From the NCBI RefSeq assembly GCF_003597395.2, contig NC_133770.1, positions 92,266,844 through 92,330,843 of the forward strand: 64,000 nucleotides of DNA, written 5' to 3'. This document shows, piece by piece, positions 10,101-25,100 of this stretch (position 1 is the stretch's first letter; every line of letters starts with the position of its first letter). Below the pieces are notes generated by a model. The model made no database searches, was not told the origin of the DNA, and saw only the letters and a list, made by a program, of their open reading frames with translations. The DNA comes from Chelonoidis abingdonii (Eukaryota; Chordata; Testudines; Testudinidae). The position numbers were made by a program, and so were the translations under genes.

Positions 10101-13100
10101 GAAATCCTTACTCAAAGCACTCACTGCAAATGGGTAGAAAACAAAGTTAAATCCCCAGGATCCATTGGGGTCTATCTTATGCACTTGTTTGTAGGCAATT
10201 TGAAAAGTATGTATTATCCCTGATGGTCTCCCCTGCATACAGGATTTAGATAGTGTGGGTGTGCACTTTAGATAAACAAACAGTATATACTATAATGATG
10301 ACAATCTCATGAACAGCAGTCACGTGTTACAGCAAAATAGATTGGACACATACATTCAACAGTCATATACCAAAAACCATCTGGCCATGTTAATGAAACT
10401 AGAGTCATTTGATAAACTTTCATTTGTTTTCATTAGATCTTATTGATCCAAAAAAGAACAGCTGAAACAAGTAAACTCCAATTTAAAAAGTAAGAGCTAT
10501 CTGAACTCACTTGGCAAATAAATGGACTGTTTTTTGTTGGCAAGAGAAGGATAAAAGGGGTTGATACTTTGTATGGTATGTTTTAACCTCAAGGAAAATT
10601 GTATTTGGTTAATAAACTTGTCCCCTTCTGCCTCCTAAAGAGAGTTTATAACTGAGGATGAACAATCTGCTTCAGTTAATATAAAAACTGAGCCAAGTCT
10701 TCCATTATGTCTCAAGCCCAAGTCCAAATCAGTTTGGTTAAAGAACTTGCACCCATCTCCATTCCTCACATCTAAGAGATTACTATTAATAATAATGGAT
10801 ATCAAAGTAACTCCTAAAGGTCACAGTCAAGATTTAGGCTTCATTGCGCTAGGCACTATACAAACACAGAAGAAGAAAGGAGTCCCTGCCAGAGAGAAAT
10901 GTATCTTGGCCTACAGCGACATAGAGTTTGATCTTGGAAACATTTACTGCCGGGTGTATGAGTAGTTCTGAGCTCTAGTGAATGGGAGTCTTTATGGTAT
11001 TAAGCCCCATGGCTGGCAAGAAAGTGTTTGTAGGATAGGGCCCGTATACAGTACTGTACAATACTACTGCCATACAAGAAAAAAATAAGGTAATAAAAAA
11101 TTAAACAATATTAAATATACTGTCCCAGTTAATCAAGGATGTGAGCAACAGGCACACAGCTCTGAAGAGATTTCGCAAGCTGGCAAAAAGTCAGATCCTT
11201 CTTCTCATTTGGGGCCTGATCCAAAGCCCACTGACTTCCCTTTCCACTCCCTTTCTATCATCTTCTCTACTGCTCTCTTTCCTCCAACACACACACACTT
11301 CCAAACACCCACCTGCACAGTATACAAAAAGGTCTAAGGCTTTCAGTTGAGTTATATGGTATTCCTGGCCCCAAGTGTGATGAGAGTTGCTGGCCTCTAG
11401 AGGCAGATGGTTTGAGAAGTCAGAGCTTACTTCACGGCTAAATGGGTAGGAAAAAAGCCTGAAGGGAAGGAGGTAAAAGAGCTTGCAGCCTTTTATTATG
11501 AGGCTCATCTGTTACCTTTGGTTGCTTTTGCTTTCCATTTCTCCCGGTTCTGCTGCACCACCTCGGTCCAGGTGGCTTTAAAACATTTGAAGTCCACAGT
11601 GAGTATGGAACAGTTGAGTGAGGCACTTCCTTCTGACCCAGTGCTCTTGACACTTGATCTTTTAACTTCTGAGGGGCTAATGCTATTCAAACTGGGAGAC
11701 AAGATCAAACAATGTGATAGGAATCAGCAATTCATACACTTAAATACAGCTATGGAGTGAAAAAGACCCTAGCCATAAAGTACTATACAGTCAATCAGCA
11801 AAAGCCAATATCCAAAACTTAAATTTCCTCTCTCTGCTCCCAAGCTTGTGTTGGAAAAACCATAACATGAAAACATTAGGGAGATCTACTTCAGAATTGA
11901 TGAGAATCTGGAGCATTGTAAAAAACAGTGAGTCTAATTCCAATGTGATTTACACTAGTGCAACTCTGTCAATACAGTGAAGTTGTTCCCAGTTGACACC
12001 AGCGTGAGATGAGAAATCGGCTCTGAGTCTATTAATAGCCAACACTGTGAACTTCAATGAGCTCAACACTGTTAATATCCATATATGTTGCCTAATGCTA
12101 TCAGAGTTGTGTGAAAGTTCCAATTTTCACTTTGCAAAGTTTTCATTATTAAAATGGAAATTTGTGTGAAACTGCACACCAAAAAAGTCTTGCATACCTA
12201 AATTCCAATCACTAAAAATATGATACATTTTGCCCTTACATAAATAGAAACTAGTGCCCTGCAACTCTGCACCCTTCCTGGATAGATGGAAATACTATAG
12301 AAGATGCTGGCTCTATAACCTTTTTATGCCAGCACCTGAAAAATTACTAAATGTCTCTTGAACCTTCTCTGAAGTGCCTGAGGCACTACTTATGCCCTAT
12401 CTCACCTTTCTAAAGGCCCCTGACTCAATGGTGGGCTACAGGGCCGCCCAGGTGCGAGGGGGGGGCAAGTGGGGCAATTTGCCCCAGGCCCCCACAAGAT
12501 TATAGTATTCTACAGTATTGCAACTTTTTTTTTATGGAAGGGGCCCCAAAAGTTGCTTTGCCCCAGGCCCCCTGAATCCTCTGGGCGGCCCTGGTAGGCT
12601 AGAGGACTGTCCCACCTCATCATCTTTGGACAGTAGTCTGTATTGGCTCTTCATTCTAGAGTACTGAACTAGAACCTCCTGTAGCTTCTGGCACTGTCTG
12701 CAGCTTCAGTGAAGTTTACATACGTTTAAAATTAAGTTCAAATGCAAACAAATTTGGAAGGAACCCAAAGAGCTACAAATATAAATAAGGATTCAGAAGG
12801 ACTAATGTATGTGGAAAACTTAAGTTCCCAAACAATTGTTGACGGCAATGATTAAGGGCTGGGAGTGGAAGGGAGATGACTGACTGATAAAGGGTTTTAT
12901 AGCTTGTCTAAAAGTCATTGGTTGAGCTGCAAAATTTTAGTTTCAGTTCCAACCCCCTTCCCCAAAGTTCAAGGGCATTTAGAATTCAGTTTCTGGTGGT
13001 TTAGATTATAGAAACACAGGCCATGGAACCCAGCTTCAGGTTCTGAATTGCCCTGGATTTAAGAGACATTCAGATATGGAATGCTGGTTTGATCCAATGT

Positions 13101-16100
13101 CTTTAAGTATCTCTTTAGCATAAAATACCAAGGATGGGAACAAATTAGTGAGTGTGTCATAGGGATAATAAGTAGGAGGAAAGGAAAGAACAGGAAAATT
13201 CAGTTTGATAATCAGGATATATTGCTTAATGGTGACTTAGACTTCTGAATCATCTCCCAAGGGAAGAGGTTGAAACTCCATTGCTGGAGACATGTACAAA
13301 TCAATGGAGAATCTACAGTGCCTGGAAAAACCCTGCACTAACAAAGAGAGGGGCTAAGTGACCAAATAAGTCTTTTCTCTCTCTAATTTCTATTATTCTG
13401 ATTATTCAGACAATGGTGAATAGCATACAGGCAACCAGATTAGTCCCCATTCAAGCCTTTTTAATATTCACAGTTGAGCTGGAATTATCCCAGGACCTGC
13501 ACAGGAGAAACCCTAATAACTCAAGATGGTTCCTTGACAGCTCTTATGGTGGAAGGTCAGGTTAAATGAAAATGAGACTCTCTACATCCAAATTCCAATG
13601 AATTCTGATGTGGATATATGTATAAATCAAGCAATAATTAACTAGGTCTGATTGTACTTCATGATCAATCCATTTCTTCTACACTTTCCAACCATAGTTC
13701 TCTTCAGGTAGAAACCAGGACAGATAGAACCAATGGGAGGACTTTGCTAATACCCAAGGAGTCCAAAACAGAGAAGTGAGCCCTAAAAGCAGAGACAACA
13801 CTCATGCCCCAAAGCAAACAGAGGTACTCACCTGGAACGTCTAAATCCAGTTATACCAGAGCGGGAGGCTTCATCAATGAGCGGTGTTACAATCTTCTCT
13901 GTCATGTCTGTCAGCACAGTAAAAGTGGGCTCCACAATGAAATCAATAAAACCTGAATCAGAACACAGTGGACGTAAACAGAAGAGGTAAGTATTTATGT
14001 TTTGCCACTGCCTGTGAATTATCTAGTGTAATAGCACAGTGGATGAAAAGAATTACATGTTGAAAGAGGAACTGAAAAAAGGACAAGGAAGAATGATACT
14101 TGCATTGATTCTGACCCATGAGTTATTATTTTGCATGCAATGTTAAGCTCCTTAAATGTTGGAAAGAAAGGGTGGAAATTCAGAATAAAAACAGATACAA
14201 CAGAACTTGTTCTGCATGATTTTTTTGAGTATCTAAGCCAAATTCTTGGGACAGTTGGATGAGACCAAGCTTGAAGGATGAAATTTCTGGAAACAGAAAA
14301 ATAAAAGAACAGTAATGATGATAGGCTTCTCTGGGTATCTGTTCCAGGTTTTGTAGAGCTATGAACTATCAGTGGGTTTTTGTGAATATTCTCATTTGAA
14401 GGTTTGTTCTGCTTGTACTCATTGAGGGTCAAACATATTCAGATTCTCTTCATTTAATTTTTAACAAATTCATATATTATTTTTAAATCAGAAGGAGAAA
14501 GGAAAAATACAGAACTAAATCTTTCTCTCTATTGGTTTGTGTACAAGGGGTAGGGCTGGGAGGAAACAGCGTAGTACATCTTCCTGCAAGTCAGCTCTTT
14601 GTGCAAGCAACAGGGATGGATCCGCACAGAGCATTTAAGAAAGCACTACATTTTGGGTCTGCTAAGGTGCGCAGACCTTATACACCAGATTTCAGCGACC
14701 TGTAGCCCTGCCCTGTAGTGACACCATACAATAACCATATCGTCAGTAAGGTACTTTAGTGTTTGTGGTCACAGATTAGACCCACTGATTTTTAAAGACA
14801 GATTTTTCAACTTTATTTTCCCCTCATATTAACACTGTTGAGCAGAATTAAGGGTGTTTGAGAACCCTAACTGCACATTTCCATACTGTTAACACATTTG
14901 GATTTATTTTTAAATTTAATCTGAACTCTGGATTTGTTGGGCTTACAATGCCTGATCTGGGGATACTTTACAACACCCTCTAATGTATTTTACCCTAAAC
15001 TACTGATACATATTCTCCATCTTAACATAGTTTTTGTCCGAGGATTATCTTACCCCTCATCTTTACACTCTGAGATGAGGGTCCCAAGGCCCAACTGCCA
15101 AGAGCAGTGGTTTTCCACTTGTGATCAAACTATGTCAAAGGGGTCCACAAAAGATTGTCATCACCATAGAACAGTGGGTTTTGACCTGTGGTCCGCAGAC
15201 CTGCGGACTATGTCTGAGATTTCCAAAGGGGTCTGCACCTTCATTTGAAGTTTTTAGAGGTCTGCAAATGAAAAAACAGGTTGAAAACCACTGGCCTAGA
15301 GTTTATTTTCATTCCATGTTAAAAAGGACACCTAGATCATGCTAGTTAGGGAATAACTTCTTGAGAGACTGCCATTCAGGAACAACCTATTTGATCATCA
15401 GCTTTTGTCCTATATCTTCTGAAGCCATGATTTTCTTTCCAGCAAGCCAAAGGACAAAAATAAAAGGCTCTTGCTACATTAATCAGCTGCAAGAGACAGT
15501 GATGACAACAAAGACCTATTTCCAGTCAAACAAAGCTTCCTGCTGTCTTGGATAGACAGAAAGGGGCTTCAAATAGTTTAATTCTCCTGTTGAGAAATGA
15601 AAACGTTGGCTTGGTAATTCTTTGCAATTTGCTGGGTTCCCCCACTCCCTTCGACTTGACCAAAGGCCTGACTTTAAGATGTGAATTGTCTCTGATTGGA
15701 CTTGTTCCCCACATTTTCTTTATAAAATGAAGTGGCAGGTGAAAGAATGTGTCTCTTTTGTTCTCTTCCTTTTAAATAATTTTTTCTTGTTAAATTGTTT
15801 CATTTCTGTAGAAACAATACATGCTAAAAGAAACCCTCTCTTTGCATTTTCATCAAGCATGCTCACTTGCTGTGGTCTGTGCATCCACAACAACTAAAGC
15901 TGGCTGAAAAACTTCTGAGAAAACATTTTCTCATCGGAATCTGCCAATTTGTCAAAATCAAAACATTTCACAGTGATGGTCTGATTTTAACAAAGTTCTG
16001 ATGGAACCTTACCTGGTTTCCACTCATTTGGTTCCTTAGCAGCTCACTGAACAGACTGTCCCAGAGTCAGGGACCTCAGGGCTTCTGGAATCTGTGATTC

Positions 16101-19100
16101 TGGGACAATCCAACAAGCAGATTGTCTGTAAGTTGGGGCTCCATTCCCTTTTGCACAGAATTTTCAAAATTTTTGGATTTTATTCCAAATTGGAACAAAA
16201 CCAGGCTTTGAAATATTGATATCCATTATGAAAAGGAATTACCTTTCTTTGCCCAGCTCTAACGACGACCTTTCGTACAGCAGCAAAATAGAACACGGCC
16301 TTAACTATGACCAGGAGGGAACCTCAAGAGGTGATTTAGTTCTGTCTCGCCTGATACTGTAAACAAGCTGTTGAGATAGCCCAGAAACTCTATGTCCCGA
16401 CTACAAAGTGGACCGAGAACACAAATTTATCTCATAAATGACATTCCTTTCATTTGTTGAAAATGAGGGCTGCCTGCTGTAGATAATAGTACAATTTGGA
16501 ATTCATGAGGTACTTACTTCTGCAAAGAAACAGTAATTACCATTCAGTGGCACTATTTGTTAAAAGCTATTAATCAGATAAGCAAATGAATAGGAGCTAA
16601 ATATTTCCCTAAGAATCTGGCCTAGGACTTTGTGAGGAATCTTACCTCAACACATATTGGGGAAAGGTAAGAGGTTTTGATTTAATGAAGAAGACACTAA
16701 AGACATCAAGCTATTGCCCATATGTTGAGCAGACTGGAATGAAAACTTTATAATGTTAAAAGGACAAGATTTCTAGAAAGAATGTACCTGTTAATGCCAA
16801 TTGGATACAGTTAACTGCACAAATTAAATGTAATGATAAATAGCACAGAACTAAATAAATCTCTCTCTGCTTATTGATTAAGTGCCTGTTTCTTAAGCTG
16901 TAATTGTTTGGATAATGGTTTAATTTACCATTAATTCTGCAATGATTTGCACACTGGAGGTGGTCATAAGGGTCTTTTTATTTAGAGACAAATTCTGGCT
17001 GACCTGTGCGCAGAATACAAAAGAGGAGGAAGGTACAAGCAGCTTCTTCACACAGGCTTGTGCCCTGCACAGAAGCTGGGAAGAATTCCTTGGAGCATGG
17101 CCCCTGCTCCCTCCTAGAGTCTCTGCAGAAGCAAAGGGCCTGAAATGGGGTGTGTGGAAGGTGAGGCCTTCACTCCACACACCTTTCCCTCCACTAGCCA
17201 GGAGAGCTAGGAGTGAGTAACATTGTTGCACCCCCTTCCAATGAAGTGCAGCAGCCATGCACTGCCTGGGGGCCCCCAACAGGGATTCTAGTTGAGTTGC
17301 AGCTCCCCTGTATTTTCCAGTCCCTGCCTGGTCCCCCTCCAGCATGTTTGACGTGCCTATGGAGCCATTTTGCCCTTAGAAGTAGTGTAGTATCTCTTGT
17401 GTGTATCCACTTTTCCATAAGGCTATGGCTACACTGGCGCTTTAGAGTGCAGCATCTTTCTCACTCAGGGGTGTGAAAAAACACCCCCCTTAGCGCAGCA
17501 CAGTACAGCGCTGTAAAGTGCCACTGTAAACAGTGCCCTAGCTGTAAATTAATCTGCTTGTGGAGGTGGAGTACCTGCAGCGCTGGGAGACAGCTCTACC
17601 TGCATTGGTGCTGCGACCACACATACTTCAAAGCGCTGCTGTGGGAGCGCTCCCGCGGCAGCGCTTTGAAGTTTTGCTTGTAGCCACGACTCAGTGTTAA
17701 AAGGTTAGGTGACCAGACATGATTTGAATATGAGCCTATTAGTACAGATGATTAACTGAACTTTCTGAACCTCTGGAGACTGGAAAAATAGAGATGGAAG
17801 TATCCCAAGAACTGGGACTCTGAGGTTTCTGGCTCTGAAGCTTTACATGACAGTCTGAAAGGGAATGTGAGAAAACATCTGAATGTCTCCAAAGTCCAGG
17901 GATGTTTGGATCTAGGTTTCCATTCATTCCATGACAGTGCTGGGGACAGCTGTGAAATTTCATCCTTTTACACTTTTTTCAGCTTGGTTATAAAATGTTT
18001 GGAGGGAAAAACAAAGTCATTCCCCCGCTCCTCCACACCTCTTTAAAACTTTCTCCCTGTGCCACATTTTTAGCATCAGTGGGAGTGTCTACACGGCAAT
18101 GTAAGCCCTGGGTTAGTACAATGCAAGTTAGCACAGCCTTGGTTTGTCAGCCTATGGCTTGTGTGTCTACGCTCATCTGCAACCCCAGGATAGGGATTGT
18201 TGAACCTTGACTCCCAACCTGGGGCTTCTAGAATGTACACTGTACACTGAATTACTTGGGAAAGAGTCAAACCACCCTTATCCCAGACTTCCTAACACCT
18301 GCCCAAAATGTGGTTGCTTTAGTGCTTTGTTCCTGGTGCAGTGAGGGAAAACTTGACTGTGCATAAAACTTGACTGTCCAGAGATCAAAGAAAGTCAGCC
18401 TGTGGAACTGTGGGATACGTCTGATGGACACCCAGAACACGATCCAGTGGGGCCGCATGTACACTGCAAATCCATAGAGCTAGAACTCTGGGTCCCAACT
18501 TGACTCAGGCTTATACCCTCCCCCTCCATGAGTTCCTGGAACCCTAGGTCTAAGCCCTGGGTTAGTGGGATTTGTGTGTAGATGGAAGCGGGGTTAGGCT
18601 TGAGCCTGAGTTCAAACCCTGGGCTTACGTTGCAATGTAAACATACTCAGTGTTTTCGCAGTTACTCCTGCTGTTCCTTCCACCTTCCACCCACCAGTCC
18701 CTTTCTCTTTCCATTTCCCCTGCCCCTTGTTCCTCTCCTTCCTTCATTCCCCCCATTCAACCTCAGAAACCCATCTCCACAACTCCCAGTATCTTCTCTT
18801 GTCCCCAAACTCCTGCCGGTCTCTAGGTTGCTTCTCCCCTCTTCCTTGCCCCTCCACAGTTACAGATTTATTGCTCCCTCCCCATTCCCATGCTGCTCAA
18901 CAACTTCGGGATCATTCACCCCAAACCCCATTCACAGTTTCTCCTGCAGAAGTAGGAGGTGGAAAAGGAAGCACTGTTTTTGTTCACTGCAGGCTTCCAC
19001 CTCCCTTGCTGGATGGGGAGTGGGGAGATGGGGGCAAGAAGCAGTGACTGGACCCAGTATAAGGCTGGGGTGGTGCTTACTGACTGAAGAAATTGGAACA

Positions 19101-22100
19101 GTGCTGGTGGGTTAGAAGGTTAGGAAATCAGTTAAATGAACAAAACAATAACTTTAGTCAAAAATTAAAACAACATGTATTGAAGCCAGGATCCCCACTT
19201 CAAGCGTCTTCTATAGTGCTCAGGAACCAAGGAGCAGCCGCCATACAGCCATTCATAGTGGTTGGTCCACCAGTAGTATTTGTGTTAACTCAGTTCCCTT
19301 TTAGTACAACTCTCATAAATCAATTAAATGTGATAGCTGTTCAGCTTAGAATCATCCATTTAGGGACAATAACACGAGTGTGATTTTTCCCCCCTCTCTA
19401 AACTAATTCAAAGTGATGAGAGCCCAGAATGATCTTACTCCCGTTGGGGGGAGAATATTTTTTTCCCCTTTAAACTGCTGCTTTGCATCCTAAGTGAAGC
19501 ACATTGAAATGACATACCTATCTGAGACTGAGCTACCATAGTAGACTTGCGGTCACACAGTGGGGAGAAAGGAAGCCCTAGTTCTGCTTCTTTGTCACCC
19601 TGGAGAAACAAAATTGAGAGCATATTAGAATACAGCAAGAGTCGCTTAACATCTGCAACAGCTCTGGACACTGAAAGGGCCTCTCTCTTTTTTTAACTGA
19701 AGCTCATGTTACATCCTTAATTGCAAGACTCAGCTTTTTAAAGGAGAACTTTGTTTATTCTGGGCATCCAAATCCTTTTCTTTAAGAGCTTCTTGCAGAC
19801 AGGTATCACCTCACTGTCCAACTACAGGCCAACCTCCTCTTGCAGCAACAGTACCCACTCTATTCTGCATGCTCCCCCACCCTATTCTGAAGGGGCAGCT
19901 CCCGTTTCTCTTATACAATTTACATCTACATCTAAATATGAACCACATAATCCTATTTCTAAAACATCTACTCAGGTAAATCTTGATTACACAGCACTCT
20001 TTGCCTTTTGGGTGTTTCTGTGGAACACCTTGAAAACCCAAGAGGATTCTATACAGCACTTCTCATGTGAACCCAACAGGTAATGGAACTCTATTATTAG
20101 AGTAAGTCCATCAAGAGAAAGTATCAGTATCAGGACTTCTCCTCCAGGGTTTGCATTCTATTTGTACTTCTTTAAATGCATTTGTATCTGCACAGGGTAG
20201 GTTTCACCACTTCAGATTTTCCCCCCCAGTAAAATACTGAGACCCTCAGTGTGCTACAGCTGGTAGGGCTGTTGCCCAAAAGAAATGCTGAAACTCAGAA
20301 ACCTGGACACATTTTCCAGCTACCAGAACTGCATGCCCTCCCCTGTCATCACACAATTATGCAGGAGACCAAGAGTTAAAATCCCTTCTGTGCCAACCCT
20401 TTTCACTGTGTGCATTCAAAATGCATTTGCTCAAAACACCCTTTAATTTGTTTCACTCTGAAACAGACAACTGTGAGCAGAGAGGACAATGATTTACATG
20501 AGATAACATATATCTGCCAGTACTCCCCACTGACCACTCAGGTTTAAAATAGCTTATGAAATATGCTAGTGTCAATGCTTTAAATCAACATCCCGCTCTA
20601 ACCTGGTTGAGCACGGTGATGATGTTCCAAATGGTTGCGACTGGGATCCAAAATATACTACAGAAATTTAAACTACCATAGAAATCAACTGTGGGCATGA
20701 GAAGTCCTGGATGTTTCTTTTCTGTGTTTGAATATAGCCAGGTTAAATGGTGCCTCAATCATGACTGGGGTCTTTGGGTGCAATAATAAATAAGTAACAA
20801 CACTCTTCCATTATTGTATCCCTTTGGGTCCTGCATATTCTTGGGTCTGCGTAGTCACCAGTTCTTCGGTGATCTTATATGTACTCAATAGATGACTATT
20901 CTGCAAAAATTGTACTGCCTTTCTGTCTTGCAAAAGCATAAAGATGTTGTGAGATGAGATTTTTCTTAGCACATATATCACCATCTCTTGAAAATTAAAT
21001 TACTTTAATGGTTCCAGACCAAGGTTGGTAGTGTCCCTGTTAAACTGGGATTACCGCAATATGTTTACATTTAAGGCTTTTCATAAAGCTGACTGAAAAG
21101 AGCTACAAAGGGGACTCACTGAAGTGGATGACTGGGCAGATGAAATTCAGTGTTGATAAGTGCAAAGTAATACACCTTGGAAAAAATAATCTCAATTATA
21201 CATACAAAATGATGGGGTCTAAGTTAGCTGTTACCACTCAGTAAGAGATCTTGGAGTCATTGTGGATAGTTCTCTGAAAACATCCACTCAGTGTGCAACA
21301 GCAGGCAAAAAAGCAATCAGAATATTAGGAACCATTAGAAAAGGGATAGAAAATAAAACAGAAAATATCACAATGTTGCTATATAAATCCATGATATGCC
21401 CACATCTCGAATACTGCGTGCAGTGCTGGGCGCCTCATCTCAAAAAAGATATATTAGAATTGGAAAAGGTGTAGAGAAGGACAACAGAAATGATTAGGGA
21501 TATAGAACAGCTTCCATAAGAGGAGAGATTTAAAAGAGTGGAACTCTTCATCTTAGTAAAGAGATGGCTAAGGGGGAATATGATAGAGGTCTATAAAATC
21601 ATGAATGGTGTGGAGAAAGTGATCAGGGGAAAGTTATTTACCCCTTCACTTAACACAGAACCCAGGGGTCACCCAATGAAATTAACAGGCAGCAGGTTTA
21701 AAAAGAAACTAAAGGAAGCACTTCTTCACACAATGCACAGTCAACCTGTGGAACTCTTTGCCAGGGGATGTTGTGATGGCCAAAACTATAACTGGGTTCA
21801 AAAAAGAATTAGATATGTTCATGGAGGATAGGTCCATCAATGGCTATTAGCCAGAATGGGCAGGGACACAACCCCATGTTCAGGAGGTCCCTAAACCTCC
21901 AACTGCCAGAAGCATCTGACACTGGACACTGTCAGGGACAGGATACTGGGCTATATGGACCACTGGTTTGACTCAGTATGGACATTCTTATGTTCTTATG
22001 GTAGAAAATTTTTTAATTTCAAAATATTGTCCATATTTTGCAATTAAGATAAAATAATAAACTTCAGTGGCATTTTCACTGATCTTTTTTCTCCCTACGT

Positions 22101-25100
22101 TTCAACCCTCTATGGAGCAGGTCAACATTTGGAAATATTAAAAAAATTTGAACTTGGAGAGGGGAAAAAGGTCAACAAAATGTTTATGATTTTTCTTCTT
22201 ATTTTTGACTAGCACTACCTTTTAAAAAGTTTTTTGCTATTAAAAATAAATTTAAAAAAATATCTTTTATTGTACTTAAAACAAAACAAAAAAACCCCTT
22301 CTTAGGGCCAGTTGGAGGATTTTATGAGTATCACACAGGAATCAATCCTGTGTCTGGATTTGTGGCTCTGGCAACAGGAGGCCCTGCGAGAGCTAGAGGT
22401 TAGACCAGTCCACATATCTACAGAAAGAGCAACATAATTTTTACCATTTCTGATGATATATGTCTAGCTCTGTAATCTACAATGTCCTGAGCTTTACTGG
22501 TTTCCATGACCTCATAGCAAAGTAGAACTCAAAATGGAGTTTTGAAGTGGCAACAGAGTCAGGTCAAAGAGAAATAGAAGGACTCATTATTGGAAAAAAA
22601 TGATAGTCTGGACCTAATGCTGAGTGCTTTCACTTAGGTACACCCAATTCCTGAAAATCTTCAATGGTTGGCAAGCTGTATCCTATGTTAGATATTCTGC
22701 CTTTTGGTCATTAGAAATACGCATTCTCACTCAAGGGTGCTGGGGATAGTTTTACTGGATGTCTGAAAGATTGAGAATTTCCAATATATTGATAAAGACA
22801 GCATATCAGACACGAGCTTACAATCAGACATAGCAGTGGAATCTCACTGAAGTCAGACGAAAGAAAAATTGCATCTACTTTGCTTCTACAGTGGGCATCT
22901 TCCCTATGAAAAATATAAGTGAAAGAAGATGTTGACCTATAGGATTCATTCTCCCTCTCCCATCCCAAGCCTGCCCACTCCATCTCTCATTCTGTCAGCA
23001 AAACTACAAAATAATTTTGTAAAGTCCCAAGACTACCTGTCTGAAGAACTCCTCTAGCAAGGACATGGTCCAGCGATGATGAAGGTCCCAGGCCTTGGCT
23101 GGATGACTGATGTCTGCTGTATGCAACAACAGCGATAAGGCTTTCGGCTTGTCGATTCTGCAAACCCAAATGACTGAACAAGTTAATTGTCTGCACCAGT
23201 ATTGAAAGAGAAAGAACAAAAACCCAGCTAAGCAAGTAAATGAGGCCACCATAACCTTTGGCTGGGCTACTAATAGATTGATTTGTGTGGTTATAAAACT
23301 TGACAACTATGAAAGATTAATCTGTCTTCCCTAACACAAACCTTTCCTTTAGTAATGGAGTCATTCAAAAGCATAACAGGAAACTCGGAGCATTCGTCTC
23401 ACATATCTTCTTTGCAGAGTTTTTGTGTGCGAATGAGTGAGCTTTGAATGTTTCCGATACTCTCAGTTTGGGCTGGGTTACAGTCCATGAAACACCAAAC
23501 AGTAAATAGTTCTAGATTATTTTAGTCTGTTGACTTGATGATCTCACAGTGATAAGCATGAACAGTAATTCCATTTAAACCATTGAATTCCACCAGTGAA
23601 AAGCTGGTGCAGGTAAGAGATCAGAAAAGAAACTCAAACTCTTTGGAGGCACTACAGAAAGCTGAAATCTTCTTAAAGTCATGCCACTGAGAGGCCAGCC
23701 CAGGAGCCTAGTGAATTATGATGGATACTGCCATGCAGTAATCCCAATCTCTCGCTGCCCCAAACTGTCAGGAGTGCTGCAGAAGCAATACACACAGCTC
23801 CTGAGAGGAGATAGCAGCTAGTATCATCCATGTCTGATTTAGGTATAGTCTTGGCAGGCTCTGGGAAGACGTGTGCCAAGACCTCCTTGGCAGGAAAAAT
23901 ATTACTCACAGTTCAGAGTTTTGAGGGTTTGGATCAAATGCTGTGCTGGGGGTGGGGAGAGAGAGTAGAAGAGATACTCAGGGCTCTAAGTGGTTCACAG
24001 ATGATCATTGGAGAGGAGAAGGCCTTCCTCATACTGTTCTGCCTGCTCTATAGCACACACTTGCCCTCTGTGGCTCTGAGATTGCTTCCCTATTGTCTCT
24101 GATTTCAGAGCTGGCTTCCTGCAGTGGAAGCACAAGCTGTACTCTGTGCAGCCCGTGTTGCTCCCAGCGCCTGTGACCTGAGGCCATAATTAAGCTCTTT
24201 CACATGTGCCCTTTATCTTGTATTGTTAAGAAAAGGAAAATGAATGGGCTGGTTTATCCCAAAGCTTTGCTATTTGGATGCTGTGGCCCACCAGAATATC
24301 ATACGGGCACATGCCTGAGTGCTCACATGTGAATTCATTCAAAATCCAACAACAGAAATAGACATGGACATCAAAGGGTCCTCCAGAGAGAGACTTTTTA
24401 AATTTAATATGATTGCAAAGTACCATCTGAAATGCAGCCCTTCACTGCACATAGTGTCAGGAGGTGACTCACCCTTCTGGCTGCTGCAAAGCATTCTTCA
24501 TGGCTTTGATTTGTTGGAAGTGACAGGACATATCAGTGGCCAACACCATCTCTATCACCAAGGCCCTGAATTCCCTTTTGGGCAGATATCGAGCCAAGAG
24601 AAGGGAGGAAAGAGAAAGAGAAACAAGTTAAATAACACTGCTGTTTCTTTTGTAGGGTAGCTGCAAATCACTTCTGACATTTCCACTCTCCTCCACTTGC
24701 GTCACTGAACTCTTCACTTTATCAGGGCAGAAGAGGAAAGAAAGGAGGATCTCATGTTGTAAATACCAGCCACAGAGCAAGTAATTTAGTCAGATGATTA
24801 ACTCTTGCTAAGAGAAATCCCAGAGGTTTCTGACAAGTCCATTACGGTCCACTCTTTTCAATTAAACACAAAGCTTCCAAATCGATTTCTTCTATAGGAG
24901 ACTCTTAAAAGGAAGCAAGCAGGCTGTTCAAACAGTGTGCAAATGCCCTGGGTAGGAGCAAGTGAACTTTGAAACACAACCGTGTATCGACTTACCTTCT
25001 AAAGCAGTTTTAAAATAGATTAGTTAAAGAAACACTAATGGCTTGTGTAGCTGTCTTAATACTTGTATGGAAAGTTCATGTATGTTAACTTCATAGCTTG

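Larger units (their letters stand above)
7138..11515 (-). other. PDE1C: PDE1C intron (4.4 kb) between exons 9 and 10 of the window
   Basis: Bounded by donor GTAACA and acceptor GATGCAG. Contains a DNA transposon (7912-8213), a MIR-like SINE (9660-9925), an L3-like fragment near 10830-10930, an AT-rich stretch at 8920-9000 and a short CA run near 11290. The remaining sequence is unremarkable; no other gene is seen. Confidence 0.85.
13953..19517 (-). other. PDE1C: PDE1C intron (5.6 kb) between exons 7 and 8 of the window
   Basis: Bounded by GTATGT and GATTCAG. Contains four recognisable DNA-transposon fragments (15105-15293, about 15894-16262, 17421-17692, 18077-18652) and a C/T-rich tract around 18660-18960. 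13960-15100 shows no feature I can name. Confidence 0.85.

Noticed and set aside
16920..17345. 141-codon minus-strand open frame
   Set aside because: No recognisable domain; unrelated to PDE1C splice phases and without sequence features of an exon.
18582..19115. 177-codon plus-strand open frame
   Set aside because: Ser/Pro/Leu-rich translation of a C/T-rich tract starting in a MITE; no homology recognised and no splice context.
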